A stretch of 64,000 bases of DNA. Origin: Novipirellula aureliae (GTDB lineage: Bacteria; Planctomycetota; Planctomycetia; Pirellulales; Pirellulaceae). Each line of letters opens with the position of its first letter. Position 1 is the stretch's first letter. The translations under genes were made by a program, and so were the position numbers. The stretch lies in the NCBI RefSeq assembly GCF_007860185.1, contig NZ_SJPY01000003.1, forward strand, positions 124,001 through 188,000. Direction: 5' to 3'. Below, one piece after another: positions 19,554 to 30,300 of the stretch. The notes beneath the pieces were generated by a model. The model searched no databases. It was not told the origin of the DNA and saw only the letters and a program-made list of their open reading frames with translations.

Positions 19554-20999
19554 CTAATACCCACTCCACCAAACAATTCGTTCAAACTTACTTCGTATCC
19601 AAGACCAAACCCAAGGGCGAATGGGCCCGTAGGTGGTAGCGTTTCCCTTTAAGCCGGGCCTCAGTTTTCCGTCTCGGTTTTCGACTTCCACTTTTCCGAT
19701 GAAGATGTTTTGGTCATCGCGGATTTCCGCAGCGGGGTAGAGTTCGGACAATGGTGCTTCGATCGAGCGACCCCCGACCGCCGGGAAGCGGATGCGAGTA
19801 TCGGCGTTCGCTTTGACATAGCCAATTTCGTAAGCGGGGATTTCAACTTCGATCGTCATGCTTTCAAGCGGAGCGATTTCGAATAGCGATTGGCCCAATT
19901 CCAAAGGCGCTCCGACAAATTGGCTTAGCTCACCGCTGATCACGATTCCATCAATGGGGCTGACGATTTGGAGTCGATTCAAGCGATCTGACAATAACTC
20001 GAAGGACCGCATCAATTGCCGTTGTCGCAGCTTGGCTTGTTGTGCCTCGGCAACTTTTCCGGTCGCCAATGCGGTATCGTGTTCCTTCGCTGCTTGTTGA
20101 ATCTCTGCCGCAATCGCTTCTCGTTCCATGCGTAACGGACGTCCATCGAGCGAAGCGAGCACGTCGCCTGCCCTCACCGATGTCCCCGGTTTTATCCGCG
20201 AGGACAACAACACCGCTTCGAAAGGAGCGGCGACCATCCGTTGGCTCATCGGTTTGACTCGCGCCGTACATGCGATGCGGTAACGGACCGGCCACAATGA
20301 GACGAGTCCCAGGAAGAAGATCGTGACGGCGATAAACAACAGGGAGCGGCGTGTCAGATTTCGAATCGCCTTGGGGAGGGTATGCTGGGGCCGACTCCAA
20401 AACACGGTCGCCAAGGTTTGATCGATTGCACGTAACCATTCGGTAAAGACTTGCGACTTTCGGAGGGGATGAATCCATACAACGCAGGTCATTGAGCGGT
20501 CGATGCGAGGCAAGCATATCACCAGTGACTCATTCGTCTCGGTGACCCCGGTGCGGTCAAGTTCGGCGTCGTTCCAGTATTTCGCTGCCATTTGATGCGG
20601 CGAACTACCAGGGCCGAGCCAGCCGAGTCGGTGATCATAAAGTCGTCGAAGCCGATCACCACCAATTCCACAGCGGACGGTGGTTCCGGGAAATTGACGT
20701 GCCAATTCGGTGGTCAACGAGCGAATCGCGTCCGAGCGGGTTTCCGAGGAAGCCATTGCACCAAGTATTTCGAACAATTGACCAAGCTGTGCCGGAGGCG
20801 ATGAGTCCGTTCGAAGACTCGAGTCCGTTCGTTGGGAATCGTCATTTTCGATTGCGTGCTCGATTGGCTCTCGCTGAGCTTCAGGCTGTTGTTCGATTGA
20901 CGCGACTGGCATTTCAAGAGGTGTTTGCGCATCACTACCGATCGACACGCTCAGGGTCGATTGGGTAGCGAACGTCAGTAGAGGATCAACAGGGCTCAA
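19554..20999 (-). CDS. GAF-like domain / HlyD adaptor protein
   Basis: 481 aa from a TTG start that overlaps the previous gene's TGA in TTGA, with GGGAGG 11 bases upstream (21011-21016). An ATG at 21107 is in frame but would overlap the previous gene by 110 bases. An acidic, low-complexity N-terminus leads to a region of about 130 residues (from QLFEILGAMASSETRSDAIR to TEWLRAIDQTLATVFW) with the look of a GAF-like domain. One membrane helix follows (LLFIAVTIFFLGLVSLWPV). After it comes an HlyD adaptor with lipoyl halves (MVAAPFEAVLLSSRIKPGTS and RLQIVSPIDGIVISGELSQF) and a short coiled coil. It would sit in the inner membrane with the sensor-like part in the cytoplasm. The GAF assignment is tentative. 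Confidence 0.8.
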   Translation of the reverse strand: MSPVDPLLTFATQSTLSVSIGSDAQTPLEMPVASIEQQPEAQREPIEHAIENDDSQRTDSSLRTDSSPPAQLGQLFEILGAMASSETRSDAIRSLTTELARQFPGTTVRCGIGGDRLRRLYDHRLGWLGPGSSPHQMAAKYWNDAELDRTGVTETNESLVICLPRIDRSMTCVVWIHPLRKSQVFTEWLRAIDQTLATVFWSRPQHTLPKAIRNLTRRSLLFIAVTIFFLGLVSLWPVRYRIACTARVKPMSQRMVAAPFEAVLLSSRIKPGTSVRAGDVLASLDGRPLRMEREAIAAEIQQAAKEHDTALATGKVAEAQQAKLRQRQLMRSFELLSDRLNRLQIVSPIDGIVISGELSQFVGAPLELGQSLFEIAPLESMTIEVEIPAYEIGYVKANADTRIRFPAVGGRSIEAPLSELYPAAEIRDDQNIFIGKVEVENRDGKLRPGLKGNATTYGPIRPWVWSWIRSKFERIVWWSGY

Positions 21000-21937
21000 C
21001 GTGAAAGAACCTCCCTTGGACGCTCTTTCGCCTGAAAAGATTGCTCGAAATTGCTTTTGCGGTGAATTGCGTTTCCGCTCGGTGCACGATTCAGTGTCAG
21101 CGTGCATCGATCGCCTGCTAAGATCATTTGATTGGCGTTGTCGAGTTCTACCCGTACCATTACGGTACCACTTTCGCCATCGATATTGGGCGCGATGCTG
21201 TGGATGGTTGTCGCCAACGTAGCGCCTGTGCTTCGAAAATAGACTCGTGCGGGAGAACCGACCGATAGAAAACGGATCTCTTCTGCTGGGACATTGAAGA
21301 TCCCGACGATTCGGTCGACGACCAACAAGCGGGCGACGACGGGCTCGTTCGGTGAAACGAACTCACCACGGTCGAGAAACAAGTGTGAGATAATGCCCTT
21401 GCTAGGAGCACGGATTTGTCGCCGCTCAAGTTGCAATTGGTAGCGTTCGAGTTCTAGTTTTCTCAGCTCCATTTGTTCTTCTGCGGAGGTCAACTTGGCT
21501 TTGGCAATGCTGAAGTCGGCTTCGGCTCGGCGAACCTCATCCGGACGTGACATGTTTTTGGCTTCAAGTTCACGGAGCATACGAAGGCGTTGTTCTTGCA
21601 GCAATCGTTCTGCAACGGCTGCATCGACGGCCCCCTTCATCGATGCCTGACGCGCCGCGATTTCTACCGCCGACCGCTGCATTTCATCGTCTAATCGAGC
21701 GATGACTTGGTCCTTTTCGACCGAGTCACCCTCTTCGACGAGGACCGAGCGTAGGATCCCTGCTTCGGATGCCGCGACCATCACATCGTAAAGCGGCCGT
21801 GTGAAGCCATCATAAACAAGCGTTTGTGCCGGTGCATGAAGACCGCTTTGTGCATACGATCTTTTGGCCAAGCCGATGCCCAAGAGCAACAGCGTCAACG
21901 CAAGAGGCAAACGAATCCTAAAGTTGAGGTAGCTCAT
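20996..21937 (-). CDS. HlyD-type periplasmic adaptor, short
   Basis: 313 aa. A signal peptide (LPLALTLLLLGIGLA, cleavage near SYAQ) precedes a lipoyl half (VMVAASEAGILRSVLVEEGD), a coiled coil (about residues 100-175, LEAKNMSRPDEVRRAEADFS), the second lipoyl half (RRQIRAPSKGIISHLFLDRG) and a barrel domain. It starts within ATGA, overlapping the TolC gene's stop by 4 bases, and its own stop overlaps the next gene's start. All three genes are therefore likely translated from one message. The protein probably joins the TolC-like channel to the inner membrane components. Confidence 0.9.
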   Translation of the reverse strand: MSYLNFRIRLPLALTLLLLGIGLAKRSYAQSGLHAPAQTLVYDGFTRPLYDVMVAASEAGILRSVLVEEGDSVEKDQVIARLDDEMQRSAVEIAARQASMKGAVDAAVAERLLQEQRLRMLRELEAKNMSRPDEVRRAEADFSIAKAKLTSAEEQMELRKLELERYQLQLERRQIRAPSKGIISHLFLDRGEFVSPNEPVVARLLVVDRIVGIFNVPAEEIRFLSVGSPARVYFRSTGATLATTIHSIAPNIDGESGTVMVRVELDNANQMILAGDRCTLTLNRAPSGNAIHRKSNFEQSFQAKERPREVLSR

Positions 21938-23847
21938 TGAGGGCCGCCCCTTTCGACGATCGTTTCAATAAGCCCCGTTTCGTGCAGAGCGCCCCCCACA
22001 CTTGGAGATTGAACTGTCGAGCTTTGTGTTTGTGGTTGAGTGTTTTTGGATGAATCAAACCGATCAACCGGTTTTGCCGATTCCACATCGATCATCTCAG
22101 AGGTTTCAATCAACTCGCGGCTATTGTCGTAATCATTGGGCTGGGTAGGCAAGGGGTGTTCTGACTCGGATATGCGAAATAGGTTCACTTGGTTGTCGCA
22201 GGTATCACGAACGGTTTCAATCGATTCATGCACTAATAGATTGCCCATTGCACGTTGTAGCTCAATGAGTGAGACGAGGTACTGCACCTGAGTCGAGACC
22301 CATGCTCGTTCGGCATCGGCACGGCGTTGTTGGGCATCAAGTAAGTTCTCCAGAACCAATCCGACTCGCGATCCGTCACCGCCGAGTAGCAGGTATCGCT
22401 GTGTCAAGATTTCTTCTTCGGCGGTTGCAGTCAACACCATTTCACGTTTGCTTTGCTGCTGATCGATCGCGGTTTGGACGTTGATGACGGCCGATTCAAT
22501 TTCCGCTCGTGTGAGTTGAATCGCTTCACGCAATTCCTCGGCCCTTTGACGATACAAAAACATTGCTTCGCGGTTGCGCGACCGCGCAAACCGATTGCCT
22601 CTTGGCAGCTCGTATTGAAGTCCAGCGCTGATGCCAGGCTGCAGATTACTGAATTGATCCGAAAAGGATCGGAAGATCGCGTAGTTTCCGTTGAGTCCTG
22701 CCAAATAGCCGTCGATCACCGCGTCGAGTTGAGGCAATAGTTGGTTGCGGCTGATGCGAAGCGCCAATGCAGCCGACTCGAGTTGACCAGCTGCCGCACG
22801 GACTTCGGGACGTTTTTTGAGTCCGACCAAAACGGCACTCCGCAGGTCGTAGACGAATGGTTCGGCCAGCGGAAGATCGGTTGGAATCATTTCGACACGG
22901 CTCTCCGCCTCGGCCAATGCTTCGCTGCCGACCAGCATTGCCAAACGCGCTTGTTGGCGACGCACTTGAGCCTCCGCTTCAATCACTTGATCGACTCGGC
23001 GGGCGATGCGTCCTCGAGTCTTGGTGCGTTCAATTCGACTCGAATCAAAGTCACAGCGGCCTTGGATCACGCGTTCGATTTCCACACCACGCTCGATCAG
23101 TTTTTGTTGCTGCAGGAAATGACAACGTGATTGATAGAGTTCCCAATAGGCAATCATGACTTCGGCGATACGTTTCTCGACATCACGCCGCATCTCTTGC
23201 CACGAGATTCCCGATTCAATTTGGGCGTTCGTCAACAGCCGCTCGGTGTAAACTTGACCTCCGCGTGCGAGCAGCGGACGCGAGAGGCTTAAACTCAGAC
23301 GCGAATTTCCTTGATCGGTCGGAGAGAAAAACAGGCTATTGCTGTTGAGCGTGCCAAGCTCTTGCGAAAGGTCAACCGTTGTGCCGTCGCGACTTGTTCG
23401 GCGAATTCCGGCACTGGCTGAAAAGCTGTCTTGGATCGATCGAGGCGGACCACCCGTGGTCAGGGTGTTGCCGACGGGATCATTGGTATGACCTGCGTTC
23501 GTTTCAAAGAGCATCATCGCATCGAAGGCGGCGTCTTGCTGCACCACTTGCTCCAACGCCATACTCGCCCGGTTCGAAACACCTAGAATCCGCGGGCTGT
23601 GATTGAGCGTATCGATCAAGATTGTATTCAAATCGAAGGAGACGAAGTGAGGCTGAGGTAATATTGATCCTTTGATCAACGCGTTCCACCACTGAAATGC
23701 GTCATCGCCTTGCGTCTTTTGGAAACCTTCCAGAACAGAATCGTCGGACGGCTGTGCATCAAGTCCACGCGCACCGGTAGCAAACATTGCCGAAGCAAGC
23801 GTTGCTAGCGTAATCGCAGTGAAGAGTTTGGGGCGTTTCAAACGCAT
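21934..23847 (-). CDS. TolC-family outer membrane channel protein
   Basis: 637 aa. A signal peptide (about 1-28) is followed by two OEP repeats. The first includes DLNTILIDTLNHSPRILGVS and DAAFDAMMLFETNAGHTNDP. The second includes SAVLVGLKKRPEVRAAAGQL, ALRISRNQLLPQLDAVIDGY and long helices rich in Glu/Gln/Arg. It provides the outer membrane exit for the cassette. The last 100 residues are a Ser/Thr/Gln-rich tail outside the normal fold. It is the first gene of the cassette, and its promoter must lie in the 545-bp region shared with the giant gene. Confidence 0.92.
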   Translation of the reverse strand: MRLKRPKLFTAITLATLASAMFATGARGLDAQPSDDSVLEGFQKTQGDDAFQWWNALIKGSILPQPHFVSFDLNTILIDTLNHSPRILGVSNRASMALEQVVQQDAAFDAMMLFETNAGHTNDPVGNTLTTGGPPRSIQDSFSASAGIRRTSRDGTTVDLSQELGTLNSNSLFFSPTDQGNSRLSLSLSRPLLARGGQVYTERLLTNAQIESGISWQEMRRDVEKRIAEVMIAYWELYQSRCHFLQQQKLIERGVEIERVIQGRCDFDSSRIERTKTRGRIARRVDQVIEAEAQVRRQQARLAMLVGSEALAEAESRVEMIPTDLPLAEPFVYDLRSAVLVGLKKRPEVRAAAGQLESAALALRISRNQLLPQLDAVIDGYLAGLNGNYAIFRSFSDQFSNLQPGISAGLQYELPRGNRFARSRNREAMFLYRQRAEELREAIQLTRAEIESAVINVQTAIDQQQSKREMVLTATAEEEILTQRYLLLGGDGSRVGLVLENLLDAQQRRADAERAWVSTQVQYLVSLIELQRAMGNLLVHESIETVRDTCDNQVNLFRISESEHPLPTQPNDYDNSRELIETSEMIDVESAKPVDRFDSSKNTQPQTQSSTVQSPSVGGALHETGLIETIVERGGPQ

Positions 23848-23966
23848 TGCTGATAGACAGTTCGCGTTGAGAAAAAGGGCGGTCTGTGCGCACAGTCCAC
23901 ACCGTTCTCTGATCGGTCAGATTGGGTGTGATGGATATGATGGTCCTGCAGAAAATCCGGCATTAT

Positions 23967-23999
23967 TCAAACAAACGGCTTAACAACTAGTTTGTTTGA
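23967..23999. promoter_or_regulatory. perfect 10-bp inverted repeat in the divergent promoter region
   Basis: tcaaacaaac at 23967-23976 and gtttgtttga at 23990-23999 are exact complements with a 13-base spacer. They lie in the gap between the export cassette (start at 23847) and the giant gene (start at 24393). No T run follows, so an operator is as likely as a terminator. The rest of 23848-24392 shows no gene. Confidence 0.5.
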
Positions 24000-24348
24000 C
24001 AAAGAGCGCCTAACCGGAAAGGTCCTGCTATCCCGTCAACAATGTCTTACCCTTTGGCAAGTAACGGCATTGGCTAAATGATCGCAATTGAAAAACGAAG
24101 TGACGCTTGTCGTTAAAGATGTAATCATTCGTTTCACCTCGCGACCAAGGGGGGGCGCACGACTCTCCCTGGGGGCCGATGCCGGGGGCTAGAAAGGCAC
24201 GGGAATCCCTGCGTGACCAGCACGGTCACTGTAACCTGACTTCTTTCACCAATCGTCTGTCTCAAGTGCCCATCTTGGCGATTAAATAAATGGATCTTTC
24301 TGCGCAGACATTGCGTGCAACGGAAAGAACCAATGTTAAGGGCCCCCT

Positions 24349-24376
24349 GTGCCCTGTTGAATGTGCCCTGTTGAAT
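24349..24376 (+). repeat. 14-bp perfect tandem duplication at the giant gene start
   Basis: gtgccctgttgaat occurs twice in direct succession. The second copy runs into the upstream candidate ATG (24375), which favours the downstream ATG at 24393 as the true start. Confidence 0.8.
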
Positions 24377-24392
24377 GATTGGCAAGAAGAAC

Positions 24393-27300
24393 ATGAGTCG
24401 CGAATTTGACTTTTACCCGCTTGAAGACCGAATCCTGCTTAGCGGCGATGCGATCGACGGGGATCATGTTTCCGCGGACATGGATGCAGACCTCGCTGGG
24501 TCGTTGATAAACCATTTTGCCGATGCCGATGGCGAAGTCGTCGATACGCACGTTTTTGAACCGCCTGCTGCGGACGATGCTGCGCATTCGCTCGTCGCTT
24601 CGTCCGATCTTATGGATCCGGCCGATCGGATTGACGCCCCGGCGTTCGATCCGGCACAACCGATCGAAGTGGTCTTCATCGACGGAAATGTTGATGATGC
24701 GGACACCCTACTTGATGGCCTACGGGCGGATTCGGACGTTCACACCCAGTGGGTCGTGTTTCATCTTGATGGTGAATTGAACGGGATAGACCAGATCACG
24801 CGTGCGCTCGAAACGCTCACGGGCGTCGATGCGATTCATATCGTCAGCCATGGTGACGGCGAAGGGATCGAATTAGGAAATGCACGGCTCGATACCGATT
24901 CGGCACTTGGCAGTGCAGGTGACATTGCCTCCTGGGGACATGCCCTCGATTCCGATGGGGATATTCTGATCTATGGTTGTGATCTGGCTTCGACCGAAGC
25001 GGGCCAAGATCTGATCGACATGATCGCGTTGGTCACACAGGCCGATGTGGCCGCAAGTGATGATGCAACAGGCCACGCCGATCTGGGGGGGGACTGGGTC
25101 TTGGAATACGCGGTCGGTGATATCGATCATGATGTGGCTTTCGGCGATGCGACACAGACCTCTTGGCATTCGACACTCGACATTGCGTCCAACCTCGTTC
25201 TGCATAACAGCTTCGATACAAATGCGGATGACAGTAGCGGCCACAATTATGACGGAACCTTGGCCAGCGGCGCATCGATCAATACCGCTAGTGAAACGAA
25301 TCTAATCGGCGATGGAAAGCTGAGCCTCGACGGAACGGATGACTACGTTGACCTGAGTGCGCACGTTGCGAATTTTGACAATCTTACTCAAGGCACGATT
25401 TCGGCATGGGTCTACACGGATACCGTGTCAGGGGCGACGGTGATTTTGGAGGCGTCCGACAGTGGTGACGGAGATTCGCGAATTGCTCTGGGTTTGGATG
25501 GAGATGAATTCTTTTTCATCGTCAAAGACGGCAACACCAATTATCTGGACTTTATGACCACTGACGCCAATCTGACCACGGGGACATGGAACCACGTCGC
25601 CGTCACGGTGGGTACCGGTGGAAACAAAATTTACGTCAACGGTGTTCAGCAGAGCGTGAGCTATTCCTCAGGTTCGTCTAGTACCGATCGTTTTTTCGAC
25701 GACGTCTCGCAACTTGATTATTTGGCGTGGGGCATCGATAAATACAGCGGTTCAACGTTTAGCGGCGAGTTTGATGGTTTCATTGATGACGGACGGGTTT
25801 ACGATCGCGTACTCAGCGGCGGTGACATCCAAGAGTTGCTAGAGGTTGTTGACACGATCACGGTCAATAACACGCTTGATAGCCTCAACGGGAATACGAC
25901 TAGTTTCGCGACACTGATGGCCAACGACGGCGGCGACGGTATCTCGCTTCGTGAAGCGATCATTGCTGCAAACAACACAGCGGGTGCGGACACCATTTTC
26001 TTGGGTGACAACAACTACGCGTTGATTCAATCCGGCGCTGACGAGAACCTCGCTGCCACGGGTGACCTGGATATCACCAGCGCTATCTCGATCGTTGGAG
26101 TCAACGCAGCTGAAACAACGATTAGTGGCATTGGACTCGGTGACCGTATCTTCGATATCAAGAGCGGAGGTTCGCTGACCTTGAACCAGCTTGCCGTGGC
26201 AGATGGAGCAATCACGAGCGTAAACGGTGCCGGCGTCTACAACGCGGGAATCCTGAATGCCTCGGACGTCGTTTTCCGTGATAACTCCACCGATAGCGGA
26301 TACGGTGGAGCCATTTTCAACACCGGGACTGCCTTCCTGAATCAGGTTTCGATCTTTGACAATCATGCCGCCGCCGGCGGTGGTATCTTCCAGGGTGGTG
26401 TGTCACTCACCATGTCCAATGTGGACATGAGTGGAAACTCAGCCTCCTCGCATGGAGGTGCGATTAACACCGGATCGGGAACGACGAATATCCAGCACTC
26501 CACGATCGTCGATAACAGCGCCGGTTCGGTTGCTGGAGGCATCTACGCTGGGGCATCCACGACGATCCAAAGCTCGATCCTTGCGGACAACACAGGCACC
26601 AGCGCTGATGCCTACAACAACGTGGTCAGCAATGGATACAACATTATCGAGGAGTACCAATACTTCAGTGCTGATGGAACCGACATCACGGGGGCCTACG
26701 ATGCCAGCGATCGCACGATCGACGCGACCACGGGGCTTGCTTACCACACATTGAGTGCAGGAGATGTGGCAATCGACGGAGGTGGCGGGGCCGCCCCGGT
26801 CACGGATGTTCTGGGAAACCAACGGGATGAGAACGCCGACATCGGTGCATACGAATACACATCCGTCCTAGAGTTGTTAGCACACTACCAATTCGACTCC
26901 GGTTTAGACGCAACGGACAGCAGCGGGAATGGTTATGACGGCACTCTCGTTGGCGATGCGGCGATTGACACGACGGATGGAACCAATCAAGTCGGCGATG
27001 GAAAACTGACGCTCGACGGAACGGGGGACTATGTGGACCTGTCGGCGAATGTTGATCGTTTTTCTGGATTGACCGAGGGCACCATCGCCGCATGGGTCAA
27101 ACTTTCGTCGACAAGTCTCTCAACCATCTTCGATTTAAGTGACGGTGCGACCAGCAACTTCGCCTCGCTTTGGATTGAAGACGGCAATCTGATTTGGGCG
27201 GTCAACGCGAGTGGTTCGGCTCTTATGCGTGCGACCTCGACCGCGACCATCAATGACGACGCCTGGCATCACGTGGCGGTTACTACCGATGGTAGTGGTA

Positions 27301-30300
27301 CGACACTGTACATCGATGGGGTCGAGCTGACCGGCGGCGCCGTGACCTATTCGCAGGGCGACGCAACCACGACGGCGTTCTTCGACGACTTAGAAGACGC
27401 GACATCAGTGAAGCTTGGTGCGTATGATATCGGTTCCGTTGGCGGCGAATTCACCGGTTTGATCGATGACGTGCGAGTGTATAACGACGCGGTCAACGAC
27501 CCGGACATGACCGAACTCTATGAGTATCGATCCGAGACTCCTACCGATCTGTCTGCCACGATCACGAACGGTGGAGGGCTGAGCATCAATGACGATGGTG
27601 GTGACGACGTCTATCTGTTGGCCGACAATGGAATCGGCTCGGTTGATCTGACTCAGATCAGTTTTGAAGCCCAGTTCAGCACCAACACGACCGACGATGA
27701 CACCACGCTGATCTCATACGCGGGGGGGGCCTCCACCAATGAGTTCTTGGTCTACATCAACACAAACGGTGGAGCGGGGCGAGCGATTGTGCAGGTGGGA
27801 GGCAACAGTTTCGTCTCCACCGCGATCGACTACAACACTCTCCGCGACGGAGAAATTCACACATGGTCGGTGACATGGGACAGTTCCGGAGGCGCGGTGA
27901 AAATCTACGCCGATGGGGTTCTGGTTGACTCGGGCACCGGGATCAATGCGACTTCGTCCATCAATAGCGGCGGAACGTTGCTATTGGGGCAGGAACAGGA
28001 TGCGGTCGAAGGCGGCTTCAACAATGAGCAGACCTTCAAGGGCAAACTGTACGATGTTCGACTGTTCAATGATGTTCGCACCGAACAGGAAATTGCGGCC
28101 AGCCGTCGAAGTGGACTGCCGTATGACGAAGCTAACATGATAGCGAACTGGAAGTTCGACCAACTTTCTTCTGACGGCATCGTAGTGGATTCGGTCAGCG
28201 GCAATAACCTCACCGTAAAACACACCGCCGAAAGCGGATTCACCAACAGCGAAGCGGCACTCACATTCGCGATCGACGAAAACACGCTCAACGGAAGTGT
28301 GGTGGGCAGTGTTTCGGGTGTGGATGCGGAACGCGCAGCAAAGATTTCATCGTTACTGGCTGCTGAATCAGACTTGCGATACTCCGAAGAGACGGGCAAG
28401 TTCTACAAAATCGTCCGCTCGACCTCTAGCTGGACCGACGCGCAGTCCTCTGCCATTGCAACAACGCTTGGTGGCGTCTCAGGACAATTGTTGACGATCG
28501 GTTCCGCGGCTGAAAATGAGCTGGCCACGTTGTTTGCCATCCAAGGTGGCGGAGACGTCTGGTTAGGTTACTCGGACCAAAACGTTGAAGGCGATTTCCA
28601 AGAGTACACAGGCAATTCGGCTGGCAAAATCATCTGGCGTGGGACCGCATCTGGCTACCGTGTCGACGACGCCTATTCCAATTGGACACCGGGAGAACCA
28701 AATGACGATGGCGGGCAAGATTTCGCGAAACTTTACGCGAACGGGCTATGGGATGACTCGGGCAGTGGAGCGTTGGCACAGTCCATTGTCGAATGGAATG
28801 CCGACGACGTCCTGGACGTGACCGATGCGCTAACCTATTCGATCCAATCACAAACCGTCGCCGGTGCCTTTGCGATCGATGCCAGCACCGGCGCGATCAC
28901 AGTTGCCGATGGGACGCTGTTGAATTATGAAACCAATCCGACACACTCCATGACCGTCCGCGTTACCGATGGTGACTCGAACACCTATGACGAAGTCTTT
29001 ACGGTTTCGCTTGGCGACATTGCCGAATCGAATAACGCACCGAACGATCTGTCAAGCGGCATCGAGCTCAATACCGATGGCGGGAACGACGCGTATTTGC
29101 AACTCGCTGATGGAAGTCCGATCTTAGGTGGATTGGGGGAAGTGACTTTTGAAGCAACCTTCCAGCTCGATACCGTACCCAGCGGGTACATTGCCTTGAT
29201 CGACTATTGGGAGGGCGGGATTGCCAACGAGTTCACTGCGGGGATCAATGCAGACGGGACGCTATTTTTCTCCATCGCTGATTCCAACCCTGAATCGACC
29301 ACGCTGTCGTTCGCGGAACTTCTTGATGGTGACCAGCACCATTTTGCCGTTACGTGGGATCAAACCAATGGTGACGTGAGGTTCTATGTCGATGGACAGT
29401 TTGTCGAAGCAATGACAGACCAGGGGACTGGCCATACCCTCTACGACAGCCCAACGGTTGGTTTGGTTATCGGGCAAGACTCCGACGATGCGGGTGACTT
29501 GTACTCCGCCAATGCATTTCAGGGCACGTTGTACGACGTTCGCATTTGGGACGAAGTTCGCAGCGAGGCAGAAATTTCGCTGAACTATCAAAACAAGTTT
29601 GACAGCGGTAGTCTGCCAAGCGGTCTCGTCGCCAATTGGCAGATGGATGGGTTTAACGGATCCAGTGAAGTTGTCGATGTCGTCAACGGAAATAACCTGA
29701 TTGTTGGTCATGCCATTGGAGCTGGTTTTGTCGCGAGCACACCTGTCGAAGATTTGCATGTCGTTGAGAACGAGAGCAACGGAACCACCGTCGGCTTCGT
29801 CGTACCGAGCGATCCAGACGTTAGCAACGATGTGGCGGCCGATGGTTTGTTCCTCGAAGCCCCTGATCCGGGCAGTTTTACTGGCTACGACGCTGGCCAA
29901 TCCTTCGGAAACTGGACAGTGGATTCAGGCAATGCCACGCTGATTGGAACCACTTGGGAAGCTTCACCGCTTGGGGGACGAAGCGTCCACTTGAATGGCG
30001 GCGGTTCGCAAGGCTCAATCGTCCAAACACTGGACGTAGAAGCCGGGCGACAATATCAAGTCGTTTTCGCGGTTTCGGGTAACTTTGCCGGAGGCAATGA
30101 GACCAAGGATTACCGGGTTTCGGCAGCAGGTGAAAGCGTTGATTTTACGATCACGAAGACGGCGGGCTGGTCCAATAGCAATATGCTCTGGCAAAACCAG
30201 TCATTCACATTCACCGCGGACGGTCCGACCGCCGATCTGCGATTTGCTTCGACCGAAACGGGCCAAAACGCTGCGGCCATCGCCGATGTCCAAGTGATCG

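Noticed and set aside
23996-24001. TTGACA as a -35 box for the giant gene
   Set aside because: No acceptable -10 sequence lies at 16-18 bases, and the start is nearly 400 bases away.
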